From positions 60,963,785 to 61,027,784 of the forward strand of contig OZ035997.1 in assembly GCA_964035015.1 (NCBI GenBank): a DNA stretch of 64,000 nucleotides. The letters run 5' to 3'. Shown in pieces: positions 43,944 to 55,291 of the stretch. The notes beneath the pieces were generated by a model. It made no database searches. It saw nothing but the letters and a program-made list of their open reading frames with translations, and was not told the DNA's origin. Source of the stretch: Corallium rubrum. Taxonomy: Eukaryota; Cnidaria; Anthozoa; Scleralcyonacea; Coralliidae. The translations under genes were made by a program, and so were the position numbers. How positions within the stretch are numbered: the stretch's first letter is position 1; each line of letters opens with the position of its first letter.

Positions 43944-45534
43944 TTAAAGACCTATAGGCACTTATCATGGTGCACGGCGCTTTGTTAGTTTTGGTTGACC
44001 CAAGCAACCCGGATGCAAATGGCATAAAAGTGGTCCTCGTTTTACTATAATGTCGTCGCATGCATTGGTCGGATTGTATTGGAAATAGAAGGCGCGGGTA
44101 GCGAGAGTATTTGCGTAGCCAATAACCCCATCGAAACTCTAGAGGTAAAAATCCTCTTGCTTTAGACACTAAACACTGTAGACAGGTAAAAATGACTTTG
44201 TTCGACTTAATTAATAAATAGAATACAATATTATCAACTAGTAGTTCGTTAATGCTTTTATATATTGCAAAGAGGTCAATAACCCCGTGTTATTATTAAG
44301 ATTATAATGGATCAAATGCATCACAGTAATGGACCTATTCACCAATAGCGGCGCCATCTTGAATTCGCAGTGCTGGAAATGTGATCGCATAGTATTGAGA
44401 CACAATGAAGTAAACATTTGGCTTTTCGAAAAATAACTGACTTTATAAAACGGTACATTTAGTCGAAAAAACTTGATTAATTCTCTCGAAATTCATCAAC
44501 TACCAATCACATTTCTTCTACTAACATTTTGATGACGTTTCCACTGAGCAAGCGAAATGAAAATCGAAGCTGACAAGCCGAAACATGTTTTGCGTTTGTT
44601 TTGCCGAATTAAAGAGAGAAAATTAAAAAAAAAAACCCTTTAAATAAGAAAGACTTAATTTTCGCTTAATGTTCTTTAAACCACACTCGACAAAACAAGA
44701 TATGTTTAAATTTTACACATCCTATTTCTCAAATGAAGTCGCACCATGAAAAATATTGTTCAGCTGATTAGTCCCGTAAGAAGCCTTGAGGGCAGCTTGC
44801 AGACTTAAAGGCCTTGCCAATATCACTTTAATAAACTTGCGTGATGTTTGATCATATATAATTTCAGCTATGTTGCTTCAATTAATCCAAAATGCGGTTA
44901 TCATGACGTAGATTTCTAACTCCTTTTTTAATTCCACATCAAACATATTGAATTATCCACGCCGTTTGATTTCAGCAGAATTTTCCACGCACCTACAATG
45001 AAGGTTGGATTGCAAGAACACCTTCTTGTATACTCTGTCATAAACAATTGTCGCTTTGACTACTATGACGTTCTTCGTCCACTATCAATTGTTATCAGGA
45101 GATCTTTAAAGGGAACTGGCAATACCCTAATACTAAATGGAAGATAACTCGTGGAACGGCAGTGGAAGGCATTTTACAACTTTTTCGTATATATATGTTT
45201 CTTCGTTTTCAAGATATTTCAATGACCTGATAATAACTGATAATAATTTAAGAATATCTGGTGTGTTTACAGAATAATAATGAATAATTGAAATCCTAAG
45301 TGGAAACTCCTTAAAACTGTCATACACGAACGCGACTATATTGAACTGAGACTAATAATTGTGACGTTCTCAGTCCAAAGTTAATTAAACGCTGTGGCCG
45401 ACTAAAAGTAGTACCGAATGTCCGACGGGAAGTTTCCGAACATTTCCGAGTACTTTGAAAATGGTGGACAAAACTTGTCTATTTTCAATCTCTAGCATGC
45501 AGTTTAGCTTTCTTATGTTCTCTTTGTTTTCTAA

Positions 45535-45779
45535 CGCCTGTATTCTAAAAGCTCACTCACACTCAATGAGTGGCCCCTCACACTCAGTAAGTGCAACTCA
45601 ACACTCAATAAGTCTCTATTCACCCTCACTGAGTAGTGAGAATGAGACTACACTCACTCTCTAACCATTCAACTGAATGGTTAAAGAGTGAGTGTAGTCT
45701 CATACTCAGTGTGGGTCTTAATGAGTGTGAGGGGCCACTCATTGAGTGTGAGTGCGAATGAGCTTTTAGAATACAGGCG
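45535..45779. repeat. Long palindrome (spacer 5)
   Basis: Inverted arms as in spacer 2, with a few substitutions (CTCAGTAAG on the left, TTAATGAG on the right). Confidence 0.8.
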
Positions 45780-46111
45780 TAAGAAGCCAAAAGATAAATG
45801 AAACTAACATTAATTCTTCTGTCCTTCATTCTTACTTTAATCTCATGTAATCAAGTATTAAACTTAGTTTTAAATCCGCAAACATGCAAGACATCACGAG
45901 AAAAATTTTATCAATTATATGTATCGAGTATATCTGAAAATACGTTAAGAGCAAACTGATCAAGTTTAACAGTTCAAATATTAAATAAACCTCCCATCTT
46001 GTTTGCTTGGCAACCGTTTTAGAAGTACATCCATTTACAGCATATGATCCATTTACGACTGTTTTCGAAGATTCTTTCGAAGATTAAGTATTAGACTATG
46101 TGGAACAATGT

Positions 46112-46458
46112 GAAGGGTAAAGGACTAGGGGCTAATCATCCTTACTTGCAGGTAGCCGCTGAATTGCGAAGAACGCAGATCAACGTGGCCGTGTCGAGGC
46201 ATATCAGAGGCGCTCCAGGCAGCCGCCATACGACACAGTTCAGACCACGGATCACAACTAAGATGTTATAGGTGTTGATTTTATGAAGGGATGAAAACCG
46301 GAGAACCCGACGAGAAACCCTCGAAGCACAGGAGAGATCAACTACAACTCTACTCACATGAGTTCCAAGCGCGACAACGGGGTCATTCCCAAGCGGTCAC
46401 CCATCCAAGTACTAACCCCGTCTAACCGGGCTTAACGTTTTAGTGAGAGGCGGCGCGC
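46112..46458 (-). mobile_element. 5S rRNA-derived SINE (spacer 5)
   Basis: Same insertion as in spacers 1-4; head reads as in spacer 2. Confidence 0.7.
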
Positions 46459-47327
46459 TAACACAGTTTTCTTTTTTTGACTATCCTAACGACCGAAAAA
46501 GATAATAGGTATAGGTTTTACACTAATGGTCTCTTATCTCTTATTGACGAAGTTGCACCATGCAAATATTGATCAGCTGATTATAGCCACGTAAGAATCC
46601 TTAAAGGAAGCTTACAAACTTTAAGGCCTTCCTTTAATAAATGCGATGTCTAAGATCTATTTTAAGGGCCATTTAATTACGTGGGGCGAGTTGGCCTGAC
46701 TCATCTGATTGGGATCTTACTCTGGGTTTTAAGCTCGTCATAAACTAAATTTCCAAAAAGAATATTTCTTCTAATATTTACTGTATAACAAACCCCCATT
46801 CAACTGACACTAAAAGCTCATTTGTTATTATTCAAAAACTTTATTAAACAGGCACTAGGTCATATAGAAAGCATCGGTTAAAAAGCGATCCATTCATAAA
46901 ATTTTGCAGGAAGCGCTATTAAGTAAATTATCTATTGTCTCCGATCAAAGCCTTCTCTATTTTTGTGTACAGCTATTCTATTTCTACGCTCGAAGCGTCA
47001 GTATTTCGTTATCAAAACTATTCTTCGCAGTTCACCACCTTTTCACTTTTGTTTATTCACAATGAAGTATAGTTTCGTTATATTCTTCAGTATACCCACA
47101 TGAAAATATGCCTGTATTATACAGCTTCTTTTAACAGTTGATTTTGGACGGAGAAGTCCAAGTTCAAATTTTATTCACATTAGAAGGAGAAACTATTTAC
47201 AAGAGAGGATTCATTAGTCATTAGTCAAGAGTGATATTGAAGACTTTTATGCATATCTTTAAACACTTCAAATATTCTTACCTAGGTGCAACTTATTTAA
47301 GAAACACGATGTGTAATATCGAAACAT

Positions 47328-50300
47328 ATGGTATTTTGCTGCCGTTGGAACATGAAGGTTTTTAACAACACTGCTCTGACAAACTGCGTTACATTGTTCC
47401 AACTAGTCTTAGTACTTAGTTTCTCATGTGGTGAAACCCGAACTTCAAGGCGTCTGGTGGACAACATCGAAAGAAACAGATATAGTCCAACTGTTGAGGG
47501 TTTTTTGTATTCTTTTAAGCGAAGTAAAGCGAGAACTGCAACGGCATGGAATGATTTCTGGTTACGAGGCACAGCTAGTACGAAGAAAAACAATTTAAAT
47601 ACAGATTATGAAATTGTTTTGCATTATTCAAAGTGAAACAACCAAAGGAAAAGAGATACACAACAAGCACTATCCATTACTGGAAAATTCGGCGAGTAAT
47701 CCGAATCGTTCACCATTGATAGTAAACAGTCGCAACGAATTCCAAGGAGAGAAGCAAATGAACATTAAGCTAAGGCCTGCAAGAAGTGTCCATGATCATG
47801 AAGACAATAAGACAGACGAACCAGTCCTATCTGTATGTCCTGCAGAAGTGTCGTGCCATGCTAATTGTTGGAGTCGTTTCAACAAACCCGCATCTAACCG
47901 AACACTTAAATGTCATTGCGATCCTTATTGCAACTTCTTTAACGATTGTTGTGCCGACAATGAACGATATTGTGGGAAGGGGCAGTCGGTTTCTGATCCG
48001 ATAGGTCAAAAACTGTTTTCTTGCGCTTATCTATCTAGTATGCAAAATGACGTTTGGTTTGTGAGCAAATGTCCTGATAACTTCCAACCTAAGGAATTAT
48101 CCTTAAAGTGTCAAAATATTCCAAGGCGATTGAGTGGACACGACATTCGTAGTCACGTTCCTGTGATTGGCGAAAATAATGTGTTATTCCGAAATGAATA
48201 TTGCGCACGCTGTAACCGTGTTAAAGTGCTAGAATACTTTGGTCTTAATATTTCCTGTTCCGTCCTGCCACCTTCATTCATAACTACAATAGAAGGAATG
48301 GTAGCGTTCGCTTTGAAGTTTTGTGAACCTAGGAGCATTGCTATTTTTAGAAAGAACCATCAACGTGTCCATAATTGTTCATCACCTTTTTCAAACAAAA
48401 AATTTAAGGTTGTACGATCCTGTCCAGGAGAACATATATACCAACACAATTGCACCAATGGTCCCGTCGGGCTCGTCGAAGACCGTGGCGGAGATTCCAT
48501 AAGATACAGAAACATCTGGTGTAGTTATTGTTGGAATGTATCAAAAGAGGACCTACATTGTAGTTTCTTTAACACGCGTCATGGTGGAGGGCTTGGTGGG
48601 CCTGGTGGAAATCCATATGTTTTTGCAACTACACCCCTGCCTCTTGCAATGGATCTTTCGAGTGATAAGCGGCATAGTTGGCACCTCGAAGTTTCATGTC
48701 CCGACTACGACCCTTACCTTGAATTATGCCGGGCTCCTCTTGATGTCATACCGCCAGTGGACGATTTTCTTGATAAATATCTAGTCGTAGTGTGGCTCAA
48801 GACTGACACCCAAATTTCGTTATTACTACTGGAAAGTTCTTGTCTTCTCTGAAAACTGTTTTTAATATCAATAGTTCGCAAGTGTCGAACATAAAAGTTT
48901 CCAACTACTTTAGCGAATATCTGAGAACCTACTTGTACTCCTTGGTTAGTTATGAGTTGTCTCTGACAAGCGAGGAAACATTGCGTTTAGCAAAAGAAAA
49001 CCGAACTAAAATAATTGACACTCAACAGTCCAACTTATTTCCTCTAAAGAATGGATCTTCGAGTATCCCACTTAGAAACCTCTTGTTTTTCTCTCGAGAA
49101 TTTGACATAGTTATATACTCGAGTGATATTCCCAGGATATTCACAGTATTTAAAACCTCGTCTCGCCAACTGGCGTGCATTCGAAAACGGACATATCTTC
49201 CCGGTGATTATACTAAACTGGAAAACGACCAATATTTTATCAAATCGACAGGGAAAACATTCGGTAAAAAGGAAGTGTTTTCCGAGTCTAGTAACTCAAA
49301 GACCCGAAAAACTATTTTTATTTGCGAAAAGGTTGTTTTTACGAACTGCGAAGGAAAACGAATCGTCCTAAAGCCTGAAGAATACATAAAGTTTAGGAAT
49401 CTCAGCATATTATATAACAGAACAAACGTAAGGTATGATTTCGGGGAGTATGACTTAGAAAATGGAGCGGTCGTGGTGTGTGGGCACGATTTCCAGCTGC
49501 GTGATTCGAAAGTCCCAGTAGAAAATCAAAACGGTACACAACTTTATCTAACGTATTTAACATGGTTTGGGTTTCTTATATCCATGATCTCGTTATTTCT
49601 TCTCATTCAAACCTACGCTATTTTCTCCGAACTTCGTCGTCTTCCTGGGAAAAACATTTTAAGTTTGGCCGTGTCATTGTTCCTAGTGCAACTTCTGTGG
49701 GTGACTGCAGTTGGTCGACCTCGTCCGGCACTCGTCTGTCGTGTGACCGCAGTTGTAGAGCACTACCTGTTCCTCGTGTCATTCGTCGCCATGGCAACGA
49801 TTGCGTATCACACACATTCCGTGTTCGCGAGCAAGGTGGTATCGAGAGACGAATCTCTGGCGAGCGAAAACAAGAAGTTCCTCAGGTTCTCGACCATTGT
49901 TTGGGGTTTTCCCGCCATTTTTGTCATCGCGTGCGCGGTGATAGATGACCAGGACGTTTACGATATTTACGTGAACGATAGATTGCAGATATGTTGGTTC
50001 AAAACTAAAGAAGCCCAGGAGTATATGTTTGTCCTTCCAGTCGGTTTAATCTTGGCTTTCAACGTGATATTCTTCATTCGTACCGTGGTTGTCATTCAGC
50101 GCCAACGTTCTGAAAGCTCTGTATTAACTGCGTCGTCTCATGAACGACCAAGAACCATGTTCTGGATATACCTCAAGCTCTCCACCTTGATGGGCTTCAG
50201 TTGGCTCTTCGGATTTATGGATGTGCTGATAGACTCGACCCCAGTCTTCTCGTATCTGGTCGTGGTTTTTGCATCATTTCAAGGTCTTTACTTGTCCGTC

Positions 50301-50438
50301 GCTTTTCTTTGGAACAAACGCATTTTAAAGATGTATAAGAAATTAGCTACAAGCAAGAGAAGAGACAGTTCGAAAACTAGTCCTGCTTACCGAAGTAATT
50401 TAAGCAAGTATAGTCGCACAAGGGAAACTAGGTTGTAA
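47328..50438 (+). pseudogene. SMB-domain GPCR copy 6 (two frameshifts)
   Basis: The 5' half is almost identical to copy 5. A 2-bp deletion near 47633 (AAAGTGAAAC against AAAGGGTGAAAC) and a 1-bp deletion near 48806 (ACTGACACCC against ACTGAACACCC) break the frame. The three open pieces are 47328-47636, 47608-48852 and 48840-50438. The last piece encodes the end of the ectodomain and all seven helices. Its tail differs from every other copy (SKRRDSSKTSPAYRSN) and the stop is TAA, created beside a foldback element insertion. Probably a young pseudogene; sequencing error should be excluded since the lesions are small. Confidence 0.82.
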
Positions 50439-50881
50439 TATAGTAAGGTTAGATATACTGCCGAAAAAGAGAACGTAGGAGTCTAACGTTTCGAGCGAAG
50501 GCCCTTCGTCAGAGAGAAACGTAAAGAGTGTAAGCGATGAGCTTATATACGAAAGGTAATCATGGGACCAAAAATAAACCAATCAGATAAAATGACAATT
50601 ACAAATTGATAATGAGATGTTATTTTGATTTGATTGGCTAATTTTGCGCATCTCATTATCAATTTGTTATTGTCATTTTATCTGATTGGCTTATTTTTGG
50701 TCACATGATTAGCTTTCGTATAATAAGCTCATTGTTTGTTTACACTCTTTACGTTTCTCTCTGACGAAGGGCCTTCGCTCGAAACGTTAGACTACTACGT
50801 TCTCTGTTTCGGCAGTATATCTAACTTTACTACATTTCGATTGTTATTTCTAAACTGCCTACGTAGCACGCTACTTTTATT
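50438..50881. mobile_element. Foldback element at the stop codon of copy 6
   Basis: Long inverted arms (AAGGTTAGATATACTGCCG ... to CGGCAGTATATCTAACTTT) containing ACGTTTCGAGCGAAGGCCC. The 13-bp receptor sequence AAACTAG(A/G)TTGTA is present on both sides (50425-50437 and 50882-50894), so insertion made a 13-bp duplication across the stop codon. An asymmetric 54-bp tail (to CTTTTATT) follows the right arm. A long duplication plus tail fits L1-type target-primed insertion better than a cut-and-paste transposon. Confidence 0.75.
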
Positions 50882-51214
50882 AAACTAGATTGTAGTTGTG
50901 CGAGTATCATCTTTCTGGTTATCTCTTGTAATCTGAGTTCTAATATTTAAGAAACTGAAATCTCGTATAAAAAGGTAAAGTGCTGCAGCTTATAGAGTGT
51001 TTTTGATAGAGCAAGGTGAAAACGTGATGGCGTTTCGTGCGGAGCCTTTACTAGAGTAAAATGTGATGAAGGCCTCCGCTCGAGACGTCAATATTTTGTT
51101 ACGAAAAATCTCGGCAATTTACCGTCTTATTACTTTGCTGAAACCCCGTCTTTATAACTTAAGAACAAATTGTCTAAGTCAAGGCTTTCTGCTGCATGTG
51201 ATTTAAGTACGATA
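50882..51214. repeat. Receptor 3' flank of unit 6
   Basis: Continuation of the standard 3' flank, including a degraded hairpin (GGCGTTTCGTGCGGAGCC ... CTCCGCTCGAGACGTC, about 51029-51118). It breaks at 51214 in the TA of ACGATAGTAACAAC, where the CACTG element inserts. Confidence 0.7.
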
Positions 51215-51640
51215 CACTGTTAATTCTTGGGTGCTGAAACAACTCCAAAAGTGGAGTGAAAAAAAAAGGTACAGAACCACTCCACTTTTGGAGTACTTTT
51301 CACTTCACTTTTTGCACTCCACATGTGGAGTGAAATTCACTCCAGGAGTGGAGTGGAAATAACTCCACGAATGGAGTGGAAATAACTCCAATGTTTGGTG
51401 TTGAAATAACTCTCTCATACTGGAGTGGAAATTACTCCAAAAATGGAGTTGAAATAACTCCACAGTTTGGTGTTGAAACAACTCTCTCATGCTGGAGTGA
51501 AATTCACTCCAGAACCAAACATCAATCTCAGCTAGTGTATGTATAACAACAACCCAAGTACAAAATACATCCAAAAAATATTTAATAGCTAAAACATACA
51601 CAAAATATATCATATAGAAATGACTATAATACTATATACA

Positions 51641-51810
51641 CAGGCCCGCAGAGAGGGGGAGGGGGGGGGGGGGGGCAGGGGGGCAATTTGCCTTGGGCCC
51701 CCAAGTAAGAGGGCCCCCCTAAAATCCCAAAGTGGTCGTCACTCTCACGTCATCAGGGGCCCCCAATCAGTGTTTTGCCCCGGGCCCCACAAAACCTCTC
51801 AGTGGCCCTG
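51641..51810. mobile_element. Nested hAT MITE
   Basis: Termini CAGGCCCGCAGAGAGG and CCTCTCAGTGGCCCTG with a perfect 8-bp duplication TATATACA (51633-51640, 51811-51818), the hAT hallmark. The interior is a G-run and GGGCCCCC blocks. It sits within the 4.1-kb element and is therefore younger than it. Confidence 0.8.
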
Positions 51811-51914
51811 TATATACACTAACAGAAACTATACAAATAATAATCTAACCTAACAAAATCTTACAATCCATACTGATAACAAACCATGGAATAAACTAAC
51901 ATATTAGTTTTAGT

Positions 51915-52193
51915 TTACTCGAGTTCTTTCATAAATTTTTGCAAAGCTACCCGCATAGCCTCAAGAAACAAGTAAATATTTCTGGCCTTTAGTGGGTTCT
52001 CTATATTAAAAATATAGTAAGTACCCATTAGGAGCACAAGTGCCATTGGTAACCCCACACTTGTCCCACTTAGTTTGGCCACCAATTTCCCCCCTGCAAC
52101 AATGTAAAGAGGGTCAATGTCATTGATTTCCCCTGCCCCCACTAGCCTGGAGAAAACAGACTCCTTAATGGCCTTGTCGACTGATTCATTCTC
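51915..52193 (-). CDS. Terminal exon of a host-like gene inside the transposon
   Basis: On the minus strand a strong acceptor (CTTTTCCAG) precedes an open exon of 92 codons ending in a stop: ENESVDKAIKESVFSRLVG, then MALVLLMGTYYIFNIENPLK, closing with FMKELE. The pattern of an aliphatic block followed by YxFNIxxP resembles the C-terminal block of a large family of poorly characterised metazoan proteins, some SAM-domain (SAMD3-like). That resemblance is from memory and weak. The upstream exon at 52593-52678 joins in phase. Confidence 0.5.
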   Translation of the reverse strand, partial: ENESVDKAIKESVFSRLVGAGEINDIDPLYIVAGGKLVAKLSGTSVGLPMALVLLMGTYYIFNIENPLKARNIYLFLEAMRVALQKFMKELE

Positions 52194-52592
52194 CTGGAAA
52201 AGAAAAAAATAGCATATAACCATTACTATCAACCATGTCCCAAAGATAATGACACATTTTTACCATGTAATAATGTATAGTTACACACAACATTTTCAAC
52301 ATTTGTAAGTTTGAACAAGGCTGGCAATAAGTGCTGTAACTCATTACACCTGTTACAGGGGAAGGCTGCTTATTGATCTAGATATCACAACTTTAGTTTT
52401 ATTTCTATTATTTAATGTATTGTATATATGAAATGAAAATGTTAGCTCCAATCAGGATTTGATGCTGCTGGATTAGAAAAGGGACGACTAATGAACCCTG
52501 CTATAATTAACAAAAATTGCTTGCGCATTAGTTCACCTTTCTGTTTTTATGTAATTTGTCGCTAGTTACTTGAAATGTTACATGTTACTTAC

Positions 52593-52678
52593 GGAACAAA
52601 TTTTGATTACAGCACTTTCCTGGCTACGCTCCTTCAGTAGAGTAGGCAGAGCAATTACTGAAGCTGAACCTTCAATTT
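52593..52678 (-). CDS. Penultimate exon of the same gene
   Basis: An 86-bp minus-strand exon between acceptor CTACAACAG and donor TCC/GTAAGTAAC. It encodes IEGSASVIALPTLLKERS then QESAVIKICS, and its last codon is complete, which matches the phase-0 start of the exon at 52193. Function unknown. Confidence 0.45.
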
Positions 52679-52865
52679 CTGTTGTAGGAGATATAAGAAA
52701 GTTTTCAGTGCAATTTCAATATAAAATTATGCATACATACATTACTGTTATGAATTACAGTAAAGTGTGTAACTTGGTGATATCAAAACATGTAGACAGA
52801 AACAGGGCATTTAACACTGTACACAATAACAATTAAAGAAGTGGCTGAGTGGAACTTCTTTAAAG

Positions 52866-53200
52866 TGCCTATATCATCCTCAGGGTCTTTACATATTTGT
52901 AATATTTAGAACATTCTGAGAAGAAATGCAATACAGTATATCTTCTCAGGGAAAAACGTCATCTTCACGGATTTACTGGATGTTAAAGTTACTGGACATG
53001 ACGTCAAACTAGGATTTTTTGTGTCTGGAAACAAAAGAAAACTAATTTGCAAATCCTACTTTGACGTCATGTCCAGCAACATTAACAGCGAAAAAGTCGA
53101 TGAAGATGAAGTCTTTGCTGAGGAAGTTGCACTGCATTTCTTCTCAGAATGTTCCATATATTACAAATTATATGTAAAATCCCTGAGGATGATATAGGCA
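52866..53200. repeat. Foldback element in the transposon
   Basis: Arms TGCCTATATCATCCTCAGG / CCTGAGGATGATATAGGCA continue inward through GAACATTCTGAGAAGAAATG and ACATGACGTCAAA, forming a 335-bp imperfect palindrome. Non-coding. Confidence 0.65.
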
Positions 53201-53392
53201 TGGGGTAAGATTCTGGGTATATTACAAGTAATATTTGGCATTTTTGCATTTTTCGCAACTGGTCCCGGTTTGGTCTTAAAATGTATATATTCCAACACTC
53301 AAAATTTTTCTTCACCATAAATCCTTAGAACATGTAGATTAATCGAGTGAAATGCCAAATATTACTTGTAATATACCCAGAATCTTACCCCG
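53201..53392. repeat. Second, adjoining foldback
   Basis: GGGGTAAGATTCTGGGTATA ... and its complement ending CTTACCCC form arms of about 40 bp. Directly abuts the preceding foldback. Confidence 0.65.
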
Positions 53393-53442
53393 GCATTACC
53401 ACCACTATATATACAGAACTCGTGACTAGGCTCTCGGCAATG

Positions 53443-53482
53443 GCCTCCGTAGCTCAGTGGTCAGAGCACTGCACTAGATATC
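53443..53482 (+). other. tRNA 5'-half-like fragment
   Basis: CCTCCGTAGCTCAGTGGTC and AGAGCACTGCACTAG look like the acceptor strand, D-arm (box A) and anticodon stem start of a tRNA, but no T-arm follows. Probably a truncated tRNA-derived SINE head, not a working tRNA gene. Confidence 0.45.
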
Positions 53483-53677
53483 AACATAGGAATAGATCAT
53501 TATGTCATTACTCAATAAATAAACTACTAGTATATGAATTAAGCTTATTAAGGATTTTACTTACCAATATAAAATAGCAAGTTGAATTGAATGGCTGAAC
53601 ACAGCTGAACAAGGTAACTCTACCCTATGCACTAGAAAACAAGAGAAAATAATATATGAAATGAATACAGTGTAAGC

Positions 53678-53682
<5 letters not shown>

Positions 53683-53708
<26 letters not shown>

Positions 53709-53709
53709 A
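53683..53709. repeat. (CA)n microsatellite
   Basis: About 13 CA units within the 4.1-kb transposon. Confidence 0.9.
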
Positions 53710-54139
53710 CATACTGTTAGTCTGTTAACAACAATTTAAATATTTCACAGTGATGATGAATTCTGCCAGTGATTCAGTGAAAATACACTAATCACAAATA
53801 ACTTTTACCTCAAAATCTGAATGCTTTAGTTTTACATAAGATAATCCTTATCATGAAAGCAACGGTGGCTAAAGAATGGCAAAAAAGATAGAATGATTTG
53901 AGAGTTTGTTAGGAACAACAATCGACTATAAAATTGAGAAGAGATTCCAGCCGCCATATGTTCACGAGGCAAAAGATGATGACTTAATACCAAACATTGA
54001 TTTCATCTACACTAACTTCAGTATAAAATGGTTTGTATTGGACAATCAAACAGGAAATTTGACAACGAGAGCCAGAGAAAATTTCACATTACAATAAATA
54101 GGACAATAGAAAACAAACGATAAATACTCAATCTCTTAC

Positions 54140-54340
54140 CTTGTTCGTAGCCTCGTGGCTCGTGCGAGAGAAGCTTCTAGGACTTCCTTGGTTCAACTGG
54201 ATTTTCATCGCTTAGTTAAATCTTTCCGTAAGGACATGTTACTTCGGTGAGGACTGTCTGCCTGATCTCTTCGCAAACAAAGTCTTTTATTACCAAAATT
54301 TTCCATAGCTTGGATCTCAAAAGCCAAATGAATTTCACAC
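54140..54340 (-). other. Possible first exon of the gene inside the transposon
   Basis: On the minus strand a good donor (CAAG/GTAAGAGATT) ends at 54140. The sequence before it has a short frame (MENFGNKRLCLRRDQ...) that stops before the donor, so it would be a 5' untranslated exon or belong to another frame. The right limit is a guess. Confidence 0.25.
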
Positions 54341-54827
54341 GTAGCGCGCTGAGATGAGAATCGAAAGTGAAATGACGCTATCCCAAGTATCAATGCGCGC
54401 TCGCTACCCGCGCGGTTTCGTGGCTGCATGCGCCTGGGTACGACACTGGTCCCATAGGATTCACATCTATGGGTCACATATGGCAATAGTTACCATAGAA
54501 TTTCTATTTCCTATAGGAATTTTTAATTCCAATAGGAATTCATATAGGATCCTATAGGAATTTTTCGTAAGGGAAACTTGTTTAAAATAAAGTGCCATAA
54601 ATGTAAATAGTGATAACAATAAGACTTAATTTATGGAGAGTAACACATTGCAAGATCATAATATGGTCATAAGTTATGTAAGTTGTGTGCATTTTATTAT
54701 TTGTAATATATATTACATGTGTTTTAGAATGCAGCAAAGGGACAGCCTGTCAAAAATGAGTAATTCTTAATTGTAAAAAGTGGAATCACTTCAGAGCACA
54801 GTACTAATTTCTATTAGAAAATGCTAG

Positions 54828-54830
<3 letters not shown>

Positions 54831-54883
<53 letters not shown>

Positions 54884-54884
54884 T
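54831..54884. repeat. (TA)n microsatellite
   Basis: About 27 TA units. Confidence 0.9.
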
Positions 54885-55291
54885 CTGTATAAATATGTTA
54901 TTCTATCAAATTGCAGTTGTATATGCCCGGTAACATCATAAATCATGCAGTTCTTTGTAACCCAATATTGGAGTAATCATGCACTCCACAAAGGAGTTAT
55001 AACAACACCACTTGGTAGACTCATTTTCACTCCATCAATTTAACTCCAAAACAGGAGTCGTTTCCACTCTACATAGGAGTAGAAACAACTCCACAAATAT
55101 ATGGTGAAGTGGAGTGATTTTCAAAAGAGTGAAAACAACTCCAAAAATAGCTTGTAACAAACTTCACTCCAGACTGGAGTTATTTCAACTCCAATAATGG
55201 AGTCAAATCAACTCTAAATATTTCACTCCACTCTTGGGAGTGGTTTCAACACCACCTCTGGAGTTGTTTCAGCTCCCAAGAATTAACAGTG

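Larger units (their letters stand above)
43337..47327. repeat. Spacer 5 of the tandem unit
   Basis: The receptor-proximal part carries copy 1-type variants (TATAAGTATGTACACC, ATCGGATTGTG), in keeping with the 3' half of copy 5 coming from a copy 1-like unit. All four standard parts are present. No gene seen. Confidence 0.75.
51215..55291. mobile_element. 4.1-kb CACTG-ended DNA transposon (CACTA/EnSpm-like)
   Basis: Inverted ends CACTGTTAATTCTTGGG and CCCAAGAATTAACAGTG, flanked by TA (51213-51214, 55292-55293). Other units read ACGATAGTAACAAC uninterrupted, so insertion with a 2-bp duplication is shown directly. About 300 bp at each end is packed with ACTCCA / TGGAGT motifs, like the subterminal binding-site arrays of CACTA elements. 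The interior holds a nested hAT MITE, host-like exons, foldbacks and simple repeats. No transposase was recognised, so it is probably non-autonomous. The superfamily is inference; a Tc1-like family cannot be excluded. Confidence 0.7.

Noticed and set aside
51215-51520. Clustered ACTCCA repeats read as a CRISPR-like array
   Set aside because: Spacing is irregular, units occur in both orientations and the array is confined to transposon ends in a eukaryotic context.
51651-51680. G-run as a functional G-quadruplex
   Set aside because: It lies in a hAT MITE, and long homopolymers are prone to sequencing error; nothing else supports a function.
53443-53520. A tRNA gene
   Set aside because: Only the 5' half is tRNA-like; no T-arm or acceptor 3' strand follows.
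51215-55291. Tc1/mariner assignment based on the TA duplication
   Set aside because: The related element at 56662-58809 shows CA, and CACTG ends with subterminal arrays fit CACTA-type elements better; not excluded.
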